A stretch of 35,437 nucleotides of DNA from an uncultured Mailhella sp. (GCA_944322635.1 CALUPL010000005.1:1-35437); one strand, 5' to 3'. Counted from the first letter of the stretch, positions 24,960 to 32,878 are shown. Numbers and translations: made by a program. Notes: generated from the letters alone by a model not told the origin.

Positions 24960-26021
24960 ATGGCCACCGATGTCAAACGGCTTTTTTCCCAGTTCCGCGC
25001 TCCCGGACTCCTGCAGGATCTGCGGGATTTCATTCGGTCGCGCGAACTGGAATGTCTTCAGGTGGAGGTTACCTCCTGCTGCATGGGAAAGTGCATCTAC
25101 TGCCCGCACACCACGCGTTCGGACATATGGAAGAGCAGGCACATGAGCGCCGAGGTTTTCGCCGCGCTCTGGCCTGTCATGACCAGAACGGCGCGCGTGC
25201 ATCTTCAGGGCTGGGGAGAGCCTTTTCTCAATCCCTGTTTCATGGATTTCGTGTCTCTTGCGCGCAGAGCCGGCTGCGCGGTATCCACCACCACCTGCGG
25301 CATGGTCATGAACGAGCAGCTTGCGGAAAGCATCGTTTCAAGCGGCATGGACATAGTGGCCTTCTCTCTTGTCGGTACGGATGAGGTCGGCAACAAGGCC
25401 CGTGCAGGCGTACCCTTTTCCCGTGTGGAGAGTGCCGTAAGAACGCTTCAGAAGGTACGCAGGGAAAAGAATGCCGTGCATCTGGAAATTCATCTGGCCT
25501 ATCTCATGCTTGCCTCCAATGTGGAGGCCGTGCGCGGGCTGCCGGAACTCATGGAAGACTGGGGGGTGCACGCGGCAGTCATAAGCACCATGGACTACAT
25601 TCCTTCCCCGGAAATGGAGAAGGAGGCCTTCGCCCCTCATGAACGGGAGAAGATCGAGGCTGCACGCGTGGTGCTGGAGCAGGTGGGGGCTGAAGTTCGA
25701 GCTGAAGGCCGTGATTTTTATGCTTCGCTTCCTGCGCCGGAGCCTGCGCCTTTCTGTCGGGAGAGGGCGCACAGAACATTGTATGTGGATGCCGAAGGCA
25801 TGGTTTCCCCGTGCGTGTATCTTAATGTGCCGCTTCGGGAGCCGCAGCCGAACCGCACGGTGTTCGGCGGCGTTCTGGAGGAGAATCCCGCCGACATATG
25901 GTCGAAGCCGGAGTATGCGCGGTTTCGAGCAAAGGTGCAGACGGCCGATCCTCCGGCTTGCTGCGTTGCCTGCGCCAAGCGTTTTGAAGCGCCCTGCGCC
26001 GTGCGGGAGGCTTCTCGCTGA
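24960..26021 (+). CDS. Radical SAM protein with SPASM-like C-terminus
   Basis: The 353-residue enzyme starts 6 nt after GGGAGG and 13 nt after the fusion gene's stop. Residues 41-48 carry the canonical CxxxCxxC motif (Cys41, Cys45, Cys48) for the catalytic [4Fe-4S] cluster, with GWGEP at 84-88 as the SAM-binding GGEP-like element. The C-terminal part has Cys266-x13-Gly280-x4-Cys285 and, later, Cys334/Cys335, Cys338 and Cys346, similar to a SPASM/twitch domain that binds an extra Fe-S cluster, although the CX2CX5CX3C pattern is not complete. SPASM enzymes mostly modify peptides or anchor on protein substrates (anSME, PqqE, RiPP maturases). The likely substrate is therefore a peptide or aminoacyl compound handled by the fusion protein (inference). 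Confidence 0.88.
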   Translation: MATDVKRLFSQFRAPGLLQDLRDFIRSRELECLQVEVTSCCMGKCIYCPHTTRSDIWKSRHMSAEVFAALWPVMTRTARVHLQGWGEPFLNPCFMDFVSLARRAGCAVSTTTCGMVMNEQLAESIVSSGMDIVAFSLVGTDEVGNKARAGVPFSRVESAVRTLQKVRREKNAVHLEIHLAYLMLASNVEAVRGLPELMEDWGVHAAVISTMDYIPSPEMEKEAFAPHEREKIEAARVVLEQVGAEVRAEGRDFYASLPAPEPAPFCRERAHRTLYVDAEGMVSPCVYLNVPLREPQPNRTVFGGVLEENPADIWSKPEYARFRAKVQTADPPACCVACAKRFEAPCAVREASR

Positions 26022-26035
26022 CGTTTGACATTCGA

Positions 26036-26083
26036 CCGTCTGCCGAAATTCATGCGGCGTCGGTGCGTCGTTCGGGCAGACGG
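26036..26083 (+). other. Stem-loop between radical-SAM and GNAT genes
   Basis: CCGTCTGCC (26036-26044) and GGCAGACGG (26075-26083) form a perfect 9-bp stem with a 30-nt loop. No U tract follows, so it is not a good intrinsic terminator. A second small hairpin, CCGCCG/CGGCGG (26122-26136), lies closer to the next gene. Confidence 0.45.
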
Positions 26084-26163
26084 CCGGCACGGGGTTGAGC
26101 CTGAAACGGATAAAAATGAAACCGCCGGAACGGCGGGCGCGCAGATTTGTGCGCGGAGGATTC

Positions 26164-26658
26164 ATGCTTATAAGAAATGCGACCATGGCCGATGTTGCGG
26201 CCGTTGCCGAGGTGGAAAGACTCTGCTTTCCGGCAAGCGAAGCCGCCACGGAAGAGGAGCTGCGTGACAGAATTGCGGCATATGCCGACTGCTTCTGGCT
26301 TCTGTTTGAAAATGATCGTCTGGTGTCCTTCATCGACGGCATGGCCACCGACGAGCGCGACCTGCGGGACGAGATGTACGCCGATGCCTCGCTGCACAGG
26401 GAGAAAGGTCGCTGGCAGATGATTTTCGGACTCAACACGGTTCCGGAATGTCGGAGAAGAGGCTATGCCGCCATGCTTGTCGGTCGTCTTTCGGAAGATG
26501 CGCGGAAAAGGGGGCGGCTCGGCATGGTGCTCACATGCAAGGAAAAACTTGTTCCTTATTATGCGTCTCTCGGATTCGTGGATGAAGGGATTTCCTCTTC
26601 CACCCATGGTAACGTCGCGTGGCATCAGATGCGTCTTACTTTCGAAAATCATGAATGA
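26164..26658 (+). CDS. GNAT-family N-acetyltransferase (AANAT-like)
   Basis: The 164-residue protein starts at the ATG at 26164 behind GGAGG; an in-frame start at 26095 has no site. It has a typical GNAT fold: MLIRNATMADV at the start, acceptor-side CFPASEAAT, and the acetyl-CoA pyrophosphate loop with CRRRGYAAML (97-104) after the beta4 strand, then YYASLGFVDEG near the C-terminus. The pattern around residues 19-31 resembles serotonin N-acetyltransferase-like GNATs. It probably acetylates an amine. It follows the radical-SAM gene by 142 nt and could be a third member of that locus or an independent gene. Confidence 0.85.
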   Translation: MLIRNATMADVAAVAEVERLCFPASEAATEEELRDRIAAYADCFWLLFENDRLVSFIDGMATDERDLRDEMYADASLHREKGRWQMIFGLNTVPECRRRGYAAMLVGRLSEDARKRGRLGMVLTCKEKLVPYYASLGFVDEGISSSTHGNVAWHQMRLTFENHE

Positions 26659-26970
26659 TTTCTTAGAGAAACGGCATTTTCGTCCGGCGTATTCCTGTTC
26701 TTGTCCTTCATCGGCGAACACGATTTTCCGTGAGGCGGGATGAAGAAGGAATGCCGTGCGGGACGGACGCAGACATACGCAAAAAAACATTAAAATAAAA
26801 TTATGTAATATGGCCCGATTAGAGTTTTTTTTCTCAAAAAGCACGGAAACCGGTCCATATGATGCCTTGCATAAATTTGTCAGGTGGTCTACTTGGCATC
26901 TAAGACTGTCGGCATATCCCTTCGACTTTTGTGGTACGAGGGCGTTGCTGTCTTATGAGAGATTGTTTGT
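26659..26970 (+). other. Non-coding region before cstA: long inverted repeat, AT-rich stretch
   Basis: No gene is seen. Nested inverted repeats ACGGCATT/AATGCCGT (26671-26678 and 26750-26757) and CTTCATC/GATGAAG (26706-26712 and 26739-26745) could form an imperfect structure after the GNAT gene. An AT-rich stretch follows (about 26779-26850) and then the cstA promoter region. Confidence 0.4.
26877..26904 (+). promoter_or_regulatory. Candidate cstA promoter
   Basis: TTGTCA (26877-26882) and TCTAAG (26899-26904) are 16 nt apart and would place transcription about 60 nt before the cstA start. The hexamers match the consensus only moderately. Confidence 0.3.
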
Positions 26971-28419
26971 ATGGTAAGTTTCTTCGTTTGCCTGGCGCTG
27001 CTGATCATCGGTTACTTTACCTACGGTAAGATGGTAGAGAATACCTTTGGTCCGGACGACCGGGAGACCCCGGCCGTGGTCATCAATGACGGCGTGGACT
27101 ATGTGGTGCTTCCTCAGTGGAAGCTGTTTCTCATTCAGCTCTTGAACATTGCCGGTCTCGGTCCCATTTTCGGTGCGCTTCAGGGCGCTCTCTGGGGCCC
27201 CGTGGTGTTCCTGTGGATCACCTTCGGCACCATTTTTGCCGGCGGCGTTCATGACTTTTTCTCCGGCATGACCAGTGAGCGCAACAACGGCGCTTCGGTC
27301 TCCGAAATCACCGGCATCTACCTGGGCTCCACCATGAAGACCGTCATGCGCGTCTTCTCCGTGGTGCTGCTCGTCATGGTGGGTACCGTGTTTGCCGTAG
27401 GCCCTGCCGGGCTCATCGTCAAGCTGTGCAGTGAAGCCGGTGCTTCCGGCATTCTGCTGAACGCTTCCTTCTGGCTGACTGTGGTGCTGGTGTACTACTT
27501 CATTGCCACCTTCATTTCCATCGACAAGATCATCGGCAAGATCTATCCCGTCTTCGGCATCTGCCTCATCATCATGGCCGTGGGCGTGGGCGCCGGCATT
27601 GTGATTAATCCCGCCTATCAGATTCCTGAACTCTGGGATCACTTCACCAACATGCATCCCAAGGGAACGCCCATCTGGGCCTTCATGTTCATCACCGTGG
27701 CCTGCGGCGCCATTTCCGGCTTCCATGCCACGCAGTCGCCCCTCATGGCCCGCTGCATGAAGAGCGAACATCAGGGTCACTTCGTGTTCTACGGCGCCAT
27801 GGTGTGTGAAGGCATCATCGCCCTTATCTGGGCCGCCGCCGGCTGCACCATCTACGAAATCACCGACGGACAGACCACCGGCCTTCTGGCCAGCCTTGCC
27901 GCCGGTCAGTCCGCCGCCATTTACGACGTGTGCAGCAAGACCATGGGCGGCATAGGCATCGGCCTTGCCATGGTCGGCGTCATCGCCTGCCCCATCACCT
28001 CCGGTGATACGGCCTTCCGTTCCGCCCGTCTGGTGCTGGCCGACTGGTTCAAGGTTTCCCAGACCAGCTACAAGAACCGCCTCATCTTCTGCGTGCCGCT
28101 GCTCGGCGCAGGTGCACTGATCAGCCAGCTCGATTACACCATCGTGTGGCGTTACTTCAGCTGGACCAACCAGACTCTTGCCATGATCGTTCTGTGGGCC
28201 GCTTCCATGTACCTCTTCCAGAACAAGAAGAACTTCTGGGTTACCGCCGTGCCCGCCACCTTCATGAGCGCCGTGTCGAGCACCTACTTCTGCATGGCTC
28301 CTGAATGTCTCGGCCTTGTGGTGAAGCTGCCCGTCGCCGTTTCCTACGTGATCGGCGTGGTCGTGGCCGCCCTGTTCCTCAGCCTGTTCCTGCGCGCTGC
28401 CCGCAGTCGCCGCGTGTAA
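26971..28419 (+). CDS. cstA: CstA-family transporter (carbon starvation protein, pyruvate/peptide)
   Basis: The 482-residue membrane protein has many hydrophobic helices. Family marks are FGPDDRETPA near residue 26, LNIAGLGPIFGALQGALWGP, HDFFSGM, and the C-terminal half with GVIACPITSGDTAFRSAR, where the conserved T-S-G-D motif is. E. coli CstA is about 700 residues; this is the short form common in Firmicutes and delta-type bacteria. CstA/BtsT proteins transport pyruvate, and CstA has been linked to peptide use. The start codon has only a weak site (GAGAGA about 8 nt upstream). It stands alone and ends in the hairpin terminator at 28541-28575. Confidence 0.92.
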   Translation: MVSFFVCLALLIIGYFTYGKMVENTFGPDDRETPAVVINDGVDYVVLPQWKLFLIQLLNIAGLGPIFGALQGALWGPVVFLWITFGTIFAGGVHDFFSGMTSERNNGASVSEITGIYLGSTMKTVMRVFSVVLLVMVGTVFAVGPAGLIVKLCSEAGASGILLNASFWLTVVLVYYFIATFISIDKIIGKIYPVFGICLIIMAVGVGAGIVINPAYQIPELWDHFTNMHPKGTPIWAFMFITVACGAISGFHATQSPLMARCMKSEHQGHFVFYGAMVCEGIIALIWAAAGCTIYEITDGQTTGLLASLAAGQSAAIYDVCSKTMGGIGIGLAMVGVIACPITSGDTAFRSARLVLADWFKVSQTSYKNRLIFCVPLLGAGALISQLDYTIVWRYFSWTNQTLAMIVLWAASMYLFQNKKNFWVTAVPATFMSAVSSTYFCMAPECLGLVVKLPVAVSYVIGVVVAALFLSLFLRAARSRRV

Positions 28420-28540
28420 GGCCGGAGCTGCCTTCCCCTGCGGAGGCGGCACAATGAAAAAGGTTCTGAAAGAGCACGTTCTTTCGGAACAGGCATAACG
28501 GAACGCCGAGGCGCTCCGGACCCTCTGCGTCAGAGTGCTT

Positions 28541-28575
28541 GGGGGACCGCCCGTAAAGGCGGCCCCCCTTTCCTT
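28541..28575 (+). terminator. Intrinsic terminator of cstA
   Basis: GGGGGACCGCC (28541-28551) and GGCGGCCCCCC (28558-28568) pair with one mismatch, 6-nt loop, followed by TTTCCTTGTTT. It is 121 nt after the cstA stop. Confidence 0.75.
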
Positions 28576-28629
28576 GTTTCAGGTTCGCAGCCACAGCGTG
28601 CGGACGCAAAATTCATCCCGCGGGGAGTT

Positions 28630-29646
28630 ATGATGTTGTACTTCAAACCGGCCAAGCTGGGCAGCTCAGGACTGAACGACAGCGAGCTGAAGGAGGACAG
28701 AAAGTCCTGTCTTGTATTCGGCCCCTGCGGTGTCGGACACAAGGCCCTGTACCTGAACAGTCTTTTCATGGAGCGCCGATTCTATATTCCCGTATCCAAC
28801 ATTCGGCGTGCCTACAAGCGCGTGGCCATGAGCAAGGGCGGATTCACGGGCAAGGGAATTTTCGGTTCCATTCCCTATCTTGTTGTGGAGTACGACAAGG
28901 GCGAGAGCGTGCAATGTACCTTCAAGCATGAACATCATGTTGATATGATGCTTGCCGAAATACAACGCCGCTTCCCGCATATTGAAACCATGTCCGAGGC
29001 TGCGGCCAGAAGACTTGCCGAGGCCAGAGCCGCAGAAGAGGCGAGATATGTGAAGCATCTTTCTTCAACGGCGGAGGAAAGTCTTGCCAGACTCCGTGAC
29101 GCCAAGGCTTTTCTCGAAAAACGTCCCGATCTTGCGACGCGCCTGGCAGCCGCCAGCAAGGCGCGTCGTGTCGATCAGCTTACCAATCCCGTTCACAAAT
29201 GGATAGCTCTTGCCATTTTCTGCTTTGCACTCATGGCGTCTGCCTACGGGGGCTATACCTGGTTTGCGGGTGAGGGAGACTACGGCATTTACGTCACGCT
29301 CATAGGGCTTGCCGTGCTGTTTTTCTTCGCCGGTGCCAATGTTCTTCCCACGGCGCGCAACAACAGCCGGGCCATAGCGGCCGCGCTGGAAAAGGCCCGT
29401 GCCGACGTGGCCGACTACATAAAGGATTATCCCGATTTTCCTCTGCCAGCCCGCTATGCGCATCCCGCCACGCTTGCACGCATGATTCGGTCCATACGGG
29501 AAGGGCGTTCGGAAACCGTTCCGCAGGCCTACGAGGATATGAAGGTTGTGCTTCGCTCCCTCAATTCCGACGTGAAGGTCAGCCAGACGGAATACGAAGA
29601 GGTGGTGGCCGTCAAGCCCATGTTCCTGTTGGAAAATTATGAATAG
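28630..29646 (+). CDS. Unknown protein with PH-like N-terminal region and two transmembrane helices
   Basis: The 338-residue product may start at 28630 or, better spaced for its GGGGAG site, at the next ATG (28633). Residues about 25-118 look like a small beta-rich, PH/bPH-like domain (LYLNSLFMERRFYIPVSNIRR, YLVVEYDKGESVQCTF), followed by a charged helical stretch (120-185), two hydrophobic segments at about 191-211 and 218-240, and a C-terminal soluble region of about 98 residues ending in EVVAVKPMFLLENYE. I do not recognise the family. The two helices put it in the inner membrane with the N-terminus and C-terminus probably on the same side. It is a single gene with its own terminator. Confidence 0.75.
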   Translation: MMLYFKPAKLGSSGLNDSELKEDRKSCLVFGPCGVGHKALYLNSLFMERRFYIPVSNIRRAYKRVAMSKGGFTGKGIFGSIPYLVVEYDKGESVQCTFKHEHHVDMMLAEIQRRFPHIETMSEAAARRLAEARAAEEARYVKHLSSTAEESLARLRDAKAFLEKRPDLATRLAAASKARRVDQLTNPVHKWIALAIFCFALMASAYGGYTWFAGEGDYGIYVTLIGLAVLFFFAGANVLPTARNNSRAIAAALEKARADVADYIKDYPDFPLPARYAHPATLARMIRSIREGRSETVPQAYEDMKVVLRSLNSDVKVSQTEYEEVVAVKPMFLLENYE

Positions 29647-29659
29647 ATGAGCGACGGAA

Positions 29660-29692
29660 AAGCCGTGTTCCGGGAAGGAACGCGGCTTTTTT
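29660..29692 (+). terminator. Intrinsic terminator of the unknown membrane-protein gene
   Basis: AAGCCGTGTTCC (29660-29671) and GGAACGCGGCTT (29677-29688) form a 12-bp stem with one G-U pair and a 5-nt loop, followed by a run of six T (29687-29692). It lies 13 nt after the stop codon. Confidence 0.92.
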
Positions 29693-29936
29693 GCGCAATT
29701 TTTCGGTTTCTGGGATCGGAGGCGGTCAGCGAAGTCCGTTTTCGATTGAGCAGAATCCTTTCGGAACAGTTTCAGTGTGCAGCTTCTGCAGGGCATTGAA
29801 ACGATTGCCCTGCAGAGAGCAGCGTAAAGCGGAGTCGGAATACTTCAGGGTGGAAAAAGGAGAAAGCTGTCGGGACGTGATGAATCTGTCGGAGACTCTT
29901 GAAAAATAACGTTTCAGGTCTTTTCGCAAGGGTATG
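29693..29936. other. Non-coding spacer with an 11-bp hairpin (candidate small RNA)
   Basis: This 244-nt stretch between two terminators has no plausible gene. It carries a perfect 11-bp inverted repeat, TCTGCAGGGCA (29785-29795) and TGCCCTGCAGA (29806-29816), with a 10-nt loop, and a 7-bp direct repeat CTGTCGG at 29867-29873 and 29886-29892. A small RNA reading rightward would end at the terminator at 29937-29972. No clear promoter was found, so an RNA gene is only a possibility. Confidence 0.4.
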
Positions 29937-29972
29937 AAAAAAGCCCCCGTCCTTGAAGACGGAGGCTTTTTT
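29937..29972. terminator. Bidirectional intrinsic terminator below pssA
   Basis: GCCCCCGTC (29943-29951) and GACGGAGGC (29958-29966) pair with one mismatch, and six A on one side and six T on the other make it work in both directions. It ends the pssA transcript on the minus strand. Confidence 0.9.
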
Positions 29973-29995
29973 CATGTTGTCGGCAAACAGGGATT

Positions 29996-30820
29996 CTACT
30001 GACCGCTCTTTTCGCTTTCGACCGCAGCTTCCGATTCATGAGCGCTTTGCATTTTTGCGGCGTTCTTTGCAGCGTCGGCAGCCTCGGGGTCAAGCTGCTT
30101 GCCCCTGCGACGCAGAATATAGGTATAGGCGGGGCCGGAGATGACGTAGCCTATGAGAATGAGGAAGCAGAACAGGCGCGGCAAAGAGAATACCATGCTG
30201 AGCACAATGAGCGTGGCAACCATGGTCTGGAAGGGATGCGCCTTGATGAAGCCGAATTCCTTGAAGGAAAAGTAGCGCACCCTGCTGACCATGAGAAGCG
30301 GTACGATGACGGAAAGAATGAGCGTGAGCCCCGGCAGTATGGGCATGAGAAAGTCGGGATAGTAGGGCATGAACAGCACGAACGTGGCCATGACGCAGGC
30401 GCAGGCCGGGCTGGGCAGGCCCACGAAGAACCGCTTGGACGTGGTGGATACGCCCACGTTGAACCGGGCCAGTCGCAGAGCCGCACAGCCGCAGAACAGG
30501 AAGGCTACGGCAAGGCCGAGTCTGCCGAATACATGCAGCTGCCAGGCGTAGGCCAGAAGGCCCGGGGCCACGCCGAAGGTCACGTCGTCGGCCAGGGAAT
30601 CGTATTCTATGCCGAACTGACTGGCCGTGCCGGTAAGACGCGCCACCTTGCCGTCGAGACCGTCCATGGCCGCGCCGACAAGTATGGCCCAGGCAGCCAG
30701 GTCGAACTGATCCTTGAAGGCAAGGATGATGCTGAAGAAGCCGGCAAAGAGGCTGGCCGTGGTAAAAAGATTGGGAAGAATATAGACGCCGCGGGGAACG
30801 GGCTTGTTGGGATCGCGCAT
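29996..30820 (-). CDS. pssA: CDP-diacylglycerol-serine O-phosphatidyltransferase
   Basis: The 274-residue integral membrane enzyme makes phosphatidylserine from CDP-diacylglycerol and serine. The CDP-alcohol phosphotransferase motif is complete: DGLDGKVAR at residues 53-61, then Gly70, Asp74 and Asp78. Several hydrophobic helices follow, with a charged, Ala/Glu-rich C-terminal tail of about 35 residues (DPEAADAAKNAAK). It lies 11 nt after psd, so the two form an operon for phosphatidylethanolamine synthesis. The start at 30820 has a GGAG-like site (GAGAGG). It ends at the terminator at 29937-29972. Confidence 0.95.
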   Translation of the reverse strand: MRDPNKPVPRGVYILPNLFTTASLFAGFFSIILAFKDQFDLAAWAILVGAAMDGLDGKVARLTGTASQFGIEYDSLADDVTFGVAPGLLAYAWQLHVFGRLGLAVAFLFCGCAALRLARFNVGVSTTSKRFFVGLPSPACACVMATFVLFMPYYPDFLMPILPGLTLILSVIVPLLMVSRVRYFSFKEFGFIKAHPFQTMVATLIVLSMVFSLPRLFCFLILIGYVISGPAYTYILRRRGKQLDPEAADAAKNAAKMQSAHESEAAVESEKSGQ

Positions 30821-30831
30821 GAGAGCCTCTC

Positions 30832-31488
30832 CTACGCTTCTTCGGAAGCGGACTTCTTGGCCAGAACAGTCTGACCGGCAAAGACATTTTCGCCGATGGA
30901 AACCGAAGAAGTATAGTCGGCGGGCAGATAGACGTCAACGCGGGAACCGAAGCGTATCATGCCGAATCTTTGTCCTCTCCTGAGGTTGTCACCCTGTTCG
31001 GCGTGGGGAACGATGCGGCGTGCGATGAGTCCGGCGATCTGAACGAAGGACCACGTATCGCCGTTTTCGTCGCGCATAAGCCAGCGGCACTGTTCGTTGT
31101 CCGTGGAGGCCTTGTCGAGTGCGGCGTTGAAGAACTTGCCCGGCAGATAGCGTATGCCGATGATCGTGCCGGAAACGGGAACGCGGTTCACGTGTACGCT
31201 GAAGATGTTCATGAAGATGGAAATGCACAGTCTGGTCTCACCGGTCATGGGATCGGTACGGGGCTCCATGCGCACGACTCGGCCGTCCGCAGGGCTGACG
31301 GCGATGTTTTCATCCTGAGGAATCACCCTTTCGGGATCGCGGAAGAAGTGGACGGAAAACCACAGCAGAATGAGGGCGACAACGGTGACGGGCCACCAGT
31401 CCAGGATGGCGGAGCAGAGGGAAAGGACCGTAAGCAGGCCGATGACGGGCGCACCTTCGGGAGCAAGGCCGATGCCGGGCTTGTTCAT
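30832..31488 (-). CDS. psd: Phosphatidylserine decarboxylase proenzyme (short form)
   Basis: The 218-residue proenzyme converts phosphatidylserine to phosphatidylethanolamine. It is the short prokaryotic form, with an N-terminal hydrophobic anchor (about 13-45), the conserved FFRDPER and SPADGRV, HVNRVPVSG, and the self-cleavage site Gly181-Ser182 in RFGSRVD, where Ser182 becomes the pyruvoyl prosthetic group of the small subunit. The ATG at 31488 follows AAAGGAG. A stem TGAGCG/CGCTCA (31502-31507 with 31525-31530) lies just upstream of this site and could influence translation. It is upstream of pssA, although the reaction order is pssA then psd. Confidence 0.95.
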   Translation of the reverse strand: MNKPGIGLAPEGAPVIGLLTVLSLCSAILDWWPVTVVALILLWFSVHFFRDPERVIPQDENIAVSPADGRVVRMEPRTDPMTGETRLCISIFMNIFSVHVNRVPVSGTIIGIRYLPGKFFNAALDKASTDNEQCRWLMRDENGDTWSFVQIAGLIARRIVPHAEQGDNLRRGQRFGMIRFGSRVDVYLPADYTSSVSIGENVFAGQTVLAKKSASEEA

Positions 31489-31702
31489 CAGAAACTCCTT
31501 TTGAGCGCATGGCGCAAAGCCTGACGCTCAGACGGGCGGGGCGAAAGCCCGTGCCCGGATACGGGAAAAGGACGTGTCTTTCCGCCTTGCACGCGGAAAG
31601 TGGAATCCTTGAAACGGTACATTTCAAGAGTCCTCTGTTCTAAACCAGGACGCGTGTTCGCGCAAGGGAGAACAGTCGGTGTGTATGACGGAGAAGGCAT
31701 AC

Positions 31703-31722
31703 CGGGCTGCGGCCCGTTTTTT
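31703..31722 (+). terminator. Plus-facing hairpin/U-tract terminator without a plus-strand gene
   Basis: CGGGC (31703-31707) and GCCCG (31712-31716) with a 4-nt loop are followed by TTTTTT (31717-31722). It faces the khpB terminator from the other side. No plus-strand gene precedes it. Confidence 0.55.
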
Positions 31723-31731
31723 GAGCTGAAG

Positions 31732-31767
31732 AAAAAAAAAGCCCGGCGGACGTACTGTCTGCCGGGC
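31732..31767 (-). terminator. Intrinsic terminator of the rpmH-khpB operon
   Basis: Arms at 31741-31751 (GCCCGGCGGAC) and 31757-31767 (GTCTGCCGGGC) pair with one mismatch and a 5-nt loop, followed in minus sense by nine T (31740-31732). It begins 7 nt past the khpB stop. Confidence 0.92.
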
Positions 31768-31774
31768 GGTCAAG

Positions 31775-32866
31775 TCAGTCTTTGCGACGCAGAATGACGA
31801 CGTGCTTGAGGGCTCCTTCTCCGGAGCTGCGCGTCTGCACATCGGGATCATCCTGAAGAGCCAGATGAATGACTCTTCTCTGATAGGCGCTGAGAGGACG
31901 CGTCGTTTGTACCTTGCCCGTGGCCTTTACCTTTTCGGCGAGAGCGAGGGCAAGTTCCTGAAGACGGGAGTCCTGCCGGACATGATAGTCTCCGGCATCG
32001 ACCTGCAGGCGTACCTGAGAGCCCATGGCACGCGTGATCATGCGGGAAGCGAGGTACTGCACGGCGGCCAGATTCTGGCCGTCGCGGCCGATGAGAAGGC
32101 CGGTGTCTTCACTTTTTACGGAAACCTGAATCCGGTCTTCACCGACCTCCAGAGTGAGGTCCACGCTTTCGGCATCCACGTCGAGAATCGGGGCGACAAG
32201 GCGGCTGATGATGTTCTTCGTCGTGCCGATGAGCCTTTCCTGATCGAGTTCCGCCAGCGGAATGCGGGGCAGGGTGCTTTCGAGCGCGTCGTTTTCTTCG
32301 TTTTTCTGCGAAGATTCCTTACGGGCCGCTCCGCGTGGCTGACGGGCGCGACGGGAGCGGTGAGCTTCCTCGGAAGGCTCTTCGGCATTTTCCTGCGCAG
32401 CTTCGGGATCGGAGGCGTCTTCGGCGGAAGCTTCGGGAGCCGCAGCGAGAGCGGGCACGCCTGCGGTACGGAGAGCGGGCAGCACACGTTCTTCCTGAAC
32501 GGGAACTTCCGTTTCCTTTTCCGTGTCCTGAGGCCGTTCCTTTGCGCTTTCTCTGTGGTCTCTGACTTCTTCCTTCGGTGCTTCCGGAGCCTCCGTCTTT
32601 TCACGGCGACGTTCGCCCCGGCCGCGACGGCGTCCTTCCTGACGTTCGGGCTTTTCCTGCTGAGCGGGATTCTGCATGAAGTCGGGAAGTTTTGCCAGAC
32701 GCGCACGTATTTTTGCCTTGCGGGCACCCACTATGCCGAAGATGCCCGTTTTTGCATCTTCAATGATGTCGATTTCCAGCTTTTCCCTGGGCACGTCGTA
32801 GTAGGAGCAGGCCTCCGCAATGGCCGCATCCAGGGTTTTTCCAAGAAACTCTTTGGATTCGCTCAT
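31775..32866 (-). CDS. khpB: KhpB/Jag RNA-binding protein with long charged linker
   Basis: The 363-residue protein has the three Jag parts: the Jag_N domain at about 1-62 (LGKTLDAAIAEAC, EIDIIEDAKTGIFGI), a KH domain around 215-290 with the GRDGQNLAAVQ loop (Gly260-Arg-Asp-Gly), and an R3H domain at about 295-363 with Arg330-x3-His334. Between them lies a long Glu/Arg/Ala-rich linker (about 65-205). KhpB binds RNA with KhpA and affects cell division and membrane-protein genes in other bacteria. It lies 12 nt after yidC, the classical order. It is followed by the terminator at 31732-31767 and not by mnmE, which is common in relatives. Confidence 0.93.
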   Translation of the reverse strand: MSESKEFLGKTLDAAIAEACSYYDVPREKLEIDIIEDAKTGIFGIVGARKAKIRARLAKLPDFMQNPAQQEKPERQEGRRRGRGERRREKTEAPEAPKEEVRDHRESAKERPQDTEKETEVPVQEERVLPALRTAGVPALAAAPEASAEDASDPEAAQENAEEPSEEAHRSRRARQPRGAARKESSQKNEENDALESTLPRIPLAELDQERLIGTTKNIISRLVAPILDVDAESVDLTLEVGEDRIQVSVKSEDTGLLIGRDGQNLAAVQYLASRMITRAMGSQVRLQVDAGDYHVRQDSRLQELALALAEKVKATGKVQTTRPLSAYQRRVIHLALQDDPDVQTRSSGEGALKHVVILRRKD

Positions 32867-32878
32867 ATCTTGCCCCTG

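Noticed and set aside
23102..25033. 643-codon minus-strand frame antisense to the fusion gene
   Set aside because: The plus-strand product has coherent domains, repeats and a coupled neighbour; the minus frame is low in hydrophobic order and has no motif.
26953..28452. 499-codon minus-strand frame antisense to cstA
   Set aside because: Same effect; low-complexity His/Gly/Asp/Glu content, typical shadow of a hydrophobic protein.
31600..31797. Small plus-strand open frame in the psd leader region
   Set aside because: No ribosome-binding site; it runs through two terminator hairpins.
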